Assembly: GCF_020882245.1 (NCBI RefSeq)
Contig: NC_083597.1
Location: 43,564,152 to 43,628,151, forward strand
DNA length: 64,000 nucleotides
Reading direction: 5' to 3'
Source of the DNA: Rhopalosiphum padi
Lineage: Eukaryota; Arthropoda; Insecta; Hemiptera; Aphididae
The notes under the pieces were generated by a model that saw nothing but the letters and a program-made list of their open reading frames with translations, did no database searches and had not been told where the DNA came from. Within the stretch, counting starts at the first letter, position 1; every line of letters begins with the position of its first letter. A program made the position numbers and the translations under genes. Of the stretch, positions 59,860 through 64,000 are shown piece by piece.

Positions 59860-61002
59860 CTGCAACATAATAAGCAATCACATGGTGTATATTTACGCAA
59901 GCACTAAAATATATTAAATAATTTAAGGTATTATAGGTAAGAATTAACTAATACAAAAAAATAAAAATAAATTGCCAGTGTGAGATTGGATATAAATCGT
60001 CAAAAATTACAATAAAATTCTTAAACGAAATACCAAATTAGGATTTATTGTGAAAAGTATCAAAAAACTAATAATTATTCGAAACTTGTAGGATATAGTT
60101 AAAATGTCCATAAAATAGGTATACTGCTGTGAGTTACAAACAGATTGCTAAAAATAATTACTTTAGTGGCAGTATAAATGTTTTTTATTGTAATTTTTAT
60201 TCTGATAAAACATATTTGGCTATTATTTTCGTGTTTTTAACAACAATATACGTCCTATGTACATATTTATTTAGGTTTTATTACTATTGATCCAACACTC
60301 ATCTGTAAAATGCAATTTATCATCCCATTTAACTATGAAATATTCTAAGAGTTGCAAGGCGCTTCTTTTATGATAAAAATGATAAGATTAGTTTTCAACA
60401 AAATTAATTATTTTGCACATAACTTACAATGCTTTATCATATAAGTACTGTTAAAGTCTATGCAGTTTAATTCATATTATCTGGTTCTATGGTTGATTGT
60501 TTTTGAATCAGTTTTACACATTTACTATAATAATATGTCACTATTATTCGATATATTTCGTTTGTGCTTGAACTGTATAACGGTTTCTCGACCTACGAGT
60601 TTAGTTTTGTAATAATTCGAAAATGTACCTACGTTTTACGTAGTATGTCATAATGTTTTGTAATAACGATCGAAAATATTTTCCGCAAATAATGAGTTCA
60701 ACCACGTGGCATTTCATGTTCATTAGTTCTATAAATTTCGCTCCAAAAACATTATTCGGCGTTATTAAAATGTTTCGCGATTATAAGTAATCACCAAACA
60801 CGGTGCTGTACAAACATGAAATAAACTATGAAGTTGTGTATTAAAAGTATTTGTAGTGCTGTTGTTAACGTCAAATACGGGGAGCACAGCGTGTTATAAC
60901 TGTCGATAATGGCTTGTAAAACAATTTAATTAACATGTTTATTAACTGTATTTTATGTAGAATTATTAATGAATGTCTATTGAACGTTAGTTTTGTTCTT
61001 TA
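59860..61002. other. AT-rich stretch becoming mixed after 60560
   Basis: No gene is recognised. CpG content increases after about 60580, and one CACGTG E-box lies at about 60703. No convincing exon was found. Confidence 0.4.
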
Positions 61003-61032
61003 TGTGTGTGTGTGTATATATATATATATATA
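61003..61032. repeat. (TG)n(TA)n microsatellite
   Basis: About six TG units followed by about nine TA units. Confidence 0.85.
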
Positions 61033-61280
61033 AAAGTGTGTGTTCGGTATCCCATTATTGAATAAATAAAAGTCCCTGTCAATGTTGGATTATAGACTAA
61101 CGAATGATTTCGATATTTTGAAGGAAGTTACTCATTCTATAATGACCGCGGAAAGCGTTAAACTCAAAAGCCGGAGCTTAAATTTTAACTAGTTGTTGTC
61201 AACAACTTGCAACGGTTGTTTTTATCGTTTGGCAACATTTAAAGTGTGCCCTGGGGATACTTATTCATCTTGATTCAATT

Positions 61281-61508
61281 ATGTCTTACGTCAACAAACA
61301 CAGCGCTGACAGTAAGACACGTAGGCAATCAGTCATCGCATTAGGTCATAATACCGTACCGGATGCTTTGACGGCCAATATTGACCGATTATTCAACACG
61401 ATGATGGCGTTGCACACTATTAAATTGTTATTTGTTGTAATGCAATATTATGCTAATAACAGCTCACCTATGATTACATACAAATGCGTGTATTTCAAAC
61501 GTATATAA
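61281..61508 (+). CDS. Unrecognised 75-codon open frame
   Basis: The frame starts at an ATG after TTCAATT and begins MSYVNKHSADSKTRRQ. The first 40 residues look protein-like; the rest is more hydrophobic. No domain or signal peptide is recognised. A palindrome, AGTTGTTG-T-CAACAACT, lies upstream near 61189-61205. This could be a short gene, an exon or chance. Confidence 0.13.
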   Translation: MSYVNKHSADSKTRRQSVIALGHNTVPDALTANIDRLFNTMMALHTIKLLFVVMQYYANNSSPMITYKCVYFKRI

Positions 61509-61578
61509 TAATATCGTTCTGTCAACATTATATCGAAATGATGCATCAATAACCACACACTAACCCCTAACAGCTATA

Positions 61579-61824
61579 TTGTGTTATTATATTGTAATTC
61601 TCCTACTTAAGCGCCTATTCGAATATGAGGTTCTGCCCAAAAATCCAGACTTTCCAGTCAAAACTTCGTCGTTTAATTGCCAACGCCCCCGCATTATGTC
61701 CAAAAACGTACATCTATACATCTATCCATTAAGATATCTATATACGCAAAAGGCAGAATTTATAGCCATCCGTTTATACCAACTTCACTCGTTAACTACC
61801 AAAGTTCACTCGCTAGACGCATAG
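61579..61824 (+). CDS. Unrecognised 81-codon open frame, no ATG start
   Basis: The frame starts without an ATG and reads FEYEVLPKNPDFPVKTSSFN in its first half. An in-frame ATG occurs only at about 61696. It is followed by an (AAT)n-like and poly-A tail near 61845-61870, which recalls a LINE 3' end, but no LINE motif is clear. Real coding status is doubtful. Confidence 0.12.
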   Translation: MCYYIVILLLKRLFEYEVLPKNPDFPVKTSSFNCQRPRIMSKNVHLYIYPLRYLYTQKAEFIAIRLYQLHSLTTKVHSLDA

Positions 61825-61891
61825 CGCTGAGAATCCTACCGATTAAATAAATAATAATAAAAAAAAAAACCGATGTCGTGTTATATTTCAG

Positions 61892-61942
61892 TACAATCTC
61901 ACGGACGAGAGAGTCGCCAATGGGGTGATCTGTAAATTATGA
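61892..61942 (+). CDS. Candidate terminal exon (unrecognised), 16 codons
   Basis: A good acceptor (GTCGTGTTATATTTCAG, ending at 61891) is followed by YNLTDERVANGVICKL and a TGA at 61940-61942. An AATAAA signal lies downstream at about 62200. The residue mix is unusually protein-like for this region. The length is short, and no upstream exon with a matching donor was identified. Confidence 0.18.
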   Translation, partial: YNLTDERVANGVICKL

Positions 61943-62709
61943 CTAGTATACACACGAATTTGCAAAGACCGTATATTGCATATTAAATATTTATACGAAT
62001 TTTAATATTATATAAACAGTATAATATTGCGTACTTGCTCGCGTGGTGAAGGTTCCTCCATTGATGTTCGTCTCGACTTCGTGTTTGTATCGTGGTGTAT
62101 ACACAACAGACATCCAGTAAGTTATACGTAATAATATTATTATTAAGTAGGTCAAATGCGTATATTTTTACGATTCGAGGAAGAGTATACGATGCGGACG
62201 AATAAAAAAATCTTTTTCCCGTATATAGTTTTCACTCTCTTTGGCGATAAGAGTCATGACTGATGGACTTTGAAAAGTTTAAACAAATATATTATTACGC
62301 ACATATGGTTTGTTATATTATAGCGATGACGTGATCGGGTTGACGATTATTATGTTAATTCGTAATATTATCTAACCTTGGCCTCTGCATTGAGCTCGTT
62401 AATATTTTTTTTTTTTACAGTAATTATATGAATTTGTTGGTGGATGCCCACCCGGATTATTTAAATGAACAAAAATTTAGAACTCGGTATTTTAATACAG
62501 CTGACGTACCTAATATTTTTGTCTCTTATATTTTAATTTTCCTTTTTGTCAAATTATATTATGTACCGAAATAATTATTATTCCCCGCGGGTTCGGCGAA
62601 TGGCGTGTTGAAAACTAATTGCGTATATCAATGTATATAAATGTTCGCGGCGGTGGGTTACATTTGTTGGTATAGCTTTCCAATGATTTATCGTTTGTCC
62701 TCCATGTAA
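61943..62709. other. Mixed-composition non-coding stretch
   Basis: No gene is recognised. Moderate CpG content occurs between 62030 and 62110. Confidence 0.35.
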
Positions 62710-62949
62710 ATAATATGTGTGGTAAAACGTTACGAGCATTTGAATTTTTCAAACAGAGTTTACGAGAGTTTGCCGAATTTATTTGAAGGTGATGTATCGT
62801 ACGCCGTGCCGTGTGTAGTATTCGATCCCAAAACACTGTTCTATTATTTAAAGCTCATGCCGATAAGACTAACGCGAAACGATTGGAAAATGTCCCGTCA
62901 ATACATTTCTCGCACGTGTTGCTCTATACCGTATAACACACAGCCATAG
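62710..62949 (+). CDS. Unrecognised open frame, about 79 codons
   Basis: Open from a stop at 62707-62709 to TAG at 62947-62949, with no ATG until LKLMPIRL (about 62856). The central part reads LFEGDVSYAVPCVVFDP, which is protein-like, and composition is CpG-rich. An antiparallel 73-codon frame overlaps (62615-62836). Without an ATG or clear acceptor it would have to be an internal or terminal exon. No domain is recognised. Confidence 0.18.
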   Translation: MICVVKRYEHLNFSNRVYESLPNLFEGDVSYAVPCVVFDPKTLFYYLKLMPIRLTRNDWKMSRQYISRTCCSIPYNTQP

Positions 62950-64000
62950 TTCCCGGTGGTCTCGGAAATCCACGCTATAACACGTCTACATACATATTAC
63001 CAGGACTCGACATTATTTGTGATGTTTGCTGCTTTTTATTTGGTTTTTTTTAAACTTATCGTTCGTTAAATTTAAAGCAATAATCAAATTAAATTACTTA
63101 ACGACTTACATATAGAGAGGCGTCTGGCGTATAATGATAATTCCTGATTTGACGATTTTTTAGAGCAAATCCGATAACTATTTTATCAGTATTATATTTT
63201 TTGATTTATACATTGTGAAGATAATAATTTAAGTAGTACACTGGTAATTAAGTGATATTCAGATTAAAAATTGTGTTCATAAAAAATAAAAATACCATCT
63301 CAATTGAAATCTCTAATCTCGTGGCCGTGATATGAATTTATTCTTACCAACAATGTATTATATATTATATTTTGAATTCCATAGTTATTTATTACCATAT
63401 TGACTGTAGATTGGTTGTAGACACATGCACAATGGAAAAGTATAATACAAATAATATACTATAGAATTTGATATTTATCTAAATTATATAATTGAGTGTA
63501 CTTATATAATATATATTATATTTTTAAGTGCATATTTTTTTTCTTTTTGAAGTACATTATTGATTGTACTACGTTTTTATAGAATTATAGTTTGAACATT
63601 TATTTATGGAATAAGTATCCAATCATGACGAAAGATTATTCGTCAGAATAACTCGGATCAGAGTTCTCGTGAATCATAGTATTGTTATTAGATGTGCTTT
63701 CTTTGAATTTTTCACGTCGAAAATATGATGGGCGATTGAAGCATAAAATATGATATCGGGTTGTATATTATATATTTGTTCCGACCAGGAAGTCAAATAT
63801 GAATTTGAGTTGTTTTTCCCATTTTACGGACGGCGTAATACCTTTTGTTCAACTGTATTGCAATAGACATTAGCCATAACCGACGGAATAGTCGTCTTAA
63901 CGTCTCGGGTCTTGTATAGTTGTATAATGCCTGCCCATCATCACATCGCCGGCAACGACTTTGATAAACGTTAAATGTGTATTGGAAATTTCGACATAGT
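62950..64000. other. AT-rich non-coding stretch to the end of the window
   Basis: No gene is recognised. The last 250 bp are somewhat richer in CpG (GGACGGCGTAAT, CATCGCCGGC), possibly the edge of another island continuing beyond the window. Confidence 0.4.

Noticed and set aside
1..64000. CRISPR array, rRNA, bacterial operon or prophage
   Set aside because: No regularly spaced direct repeats with unique spacers, no conserved rRNA segments, and no closely packed genes. The features are those of an insect nuclear genome.

Overview
The window looks like nuclear DNA of an insect, most probably an aphid (Hemiptera: Aphididae). This is an inference. The DNA is strongly AT-rich with constant TAATATTA-type strings and abundant TACCTA/TAGGTA words. 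It carries hAT-type miniature elements with CAGTGGCGG or AAGGGCGTATTTGAG ends, decayed Jockey-type LINEs, long (ATT)n tracts inside CpG-rich pockets, and GTAAGT-type splice donors. I saw no bacterial operons, rRNA, tRNA or CRISPR array.

No intact gene of a recognised family is visible. In DNA this AT-rich, open frames of 60 to 100 codons arise by chance, and most frames here look like chance or repeat translations. The window therefore reads as gene-poor intergenic or long-intron DNA. It is punctuated by CpG-rich pockets near 14.0-15.0, 18.7-19.85, 34.8-35.3, 42.4-43.6, 47.0-48.1 and 57.7-59.15 kb. These are the best candidates for promoters, enhancers or 5' exons.

Layout. 1-9 kb: AT-rich DNA with one MITE (2718-3155) and a CRE/E-box composite (4019-4030). 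9.3-10.9 kb: two LINE-tail-like relics on the minus strand. 11.3-15 kb: CpG-enriched DNA with two strong splice-donor-like sites. 15.5-19.9 kb: a LINE relic, two transposon-like termini, paired hairpins and a CpG-rich block holding four CACGTG E-boxes. 21.3-23.0 kb: a Jockey-type reverse transcriptase pseudogene. 25.8-26.4 kb: a hAT MITE with an 8-bp target duplication. 29-35 kb: several exon-like segments and a possible 3.6-kb hAT-like element with subterminal repeats and a nested LINE 3' relic. 38.65-39.07 kb: a five-copy degenerate minisatellite. 40.7 kb: a small, very basic open frame. 53.6-56.1 kb: a cluster of exon-like open frames, including a possible two-exon 91-residue gene and a frameshifted minus-strand frame. 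56.6-56.9 kb: a second hAT MITE with a perfect 8-bp duplication. 57.7-59.2 kb: the richest CpG and triplet-repeat region. 59.8-63 kb: small exon-like pieces.

The well-supported calls are the two hAT MITEs, the Jockey-type pseudogene, the two other LINE relics, the minisatellite and the simple repeats. Candidate exons are listed so that they are not lost, but at low confidence. Nothing here supports a multigene pathway or a defined new system.
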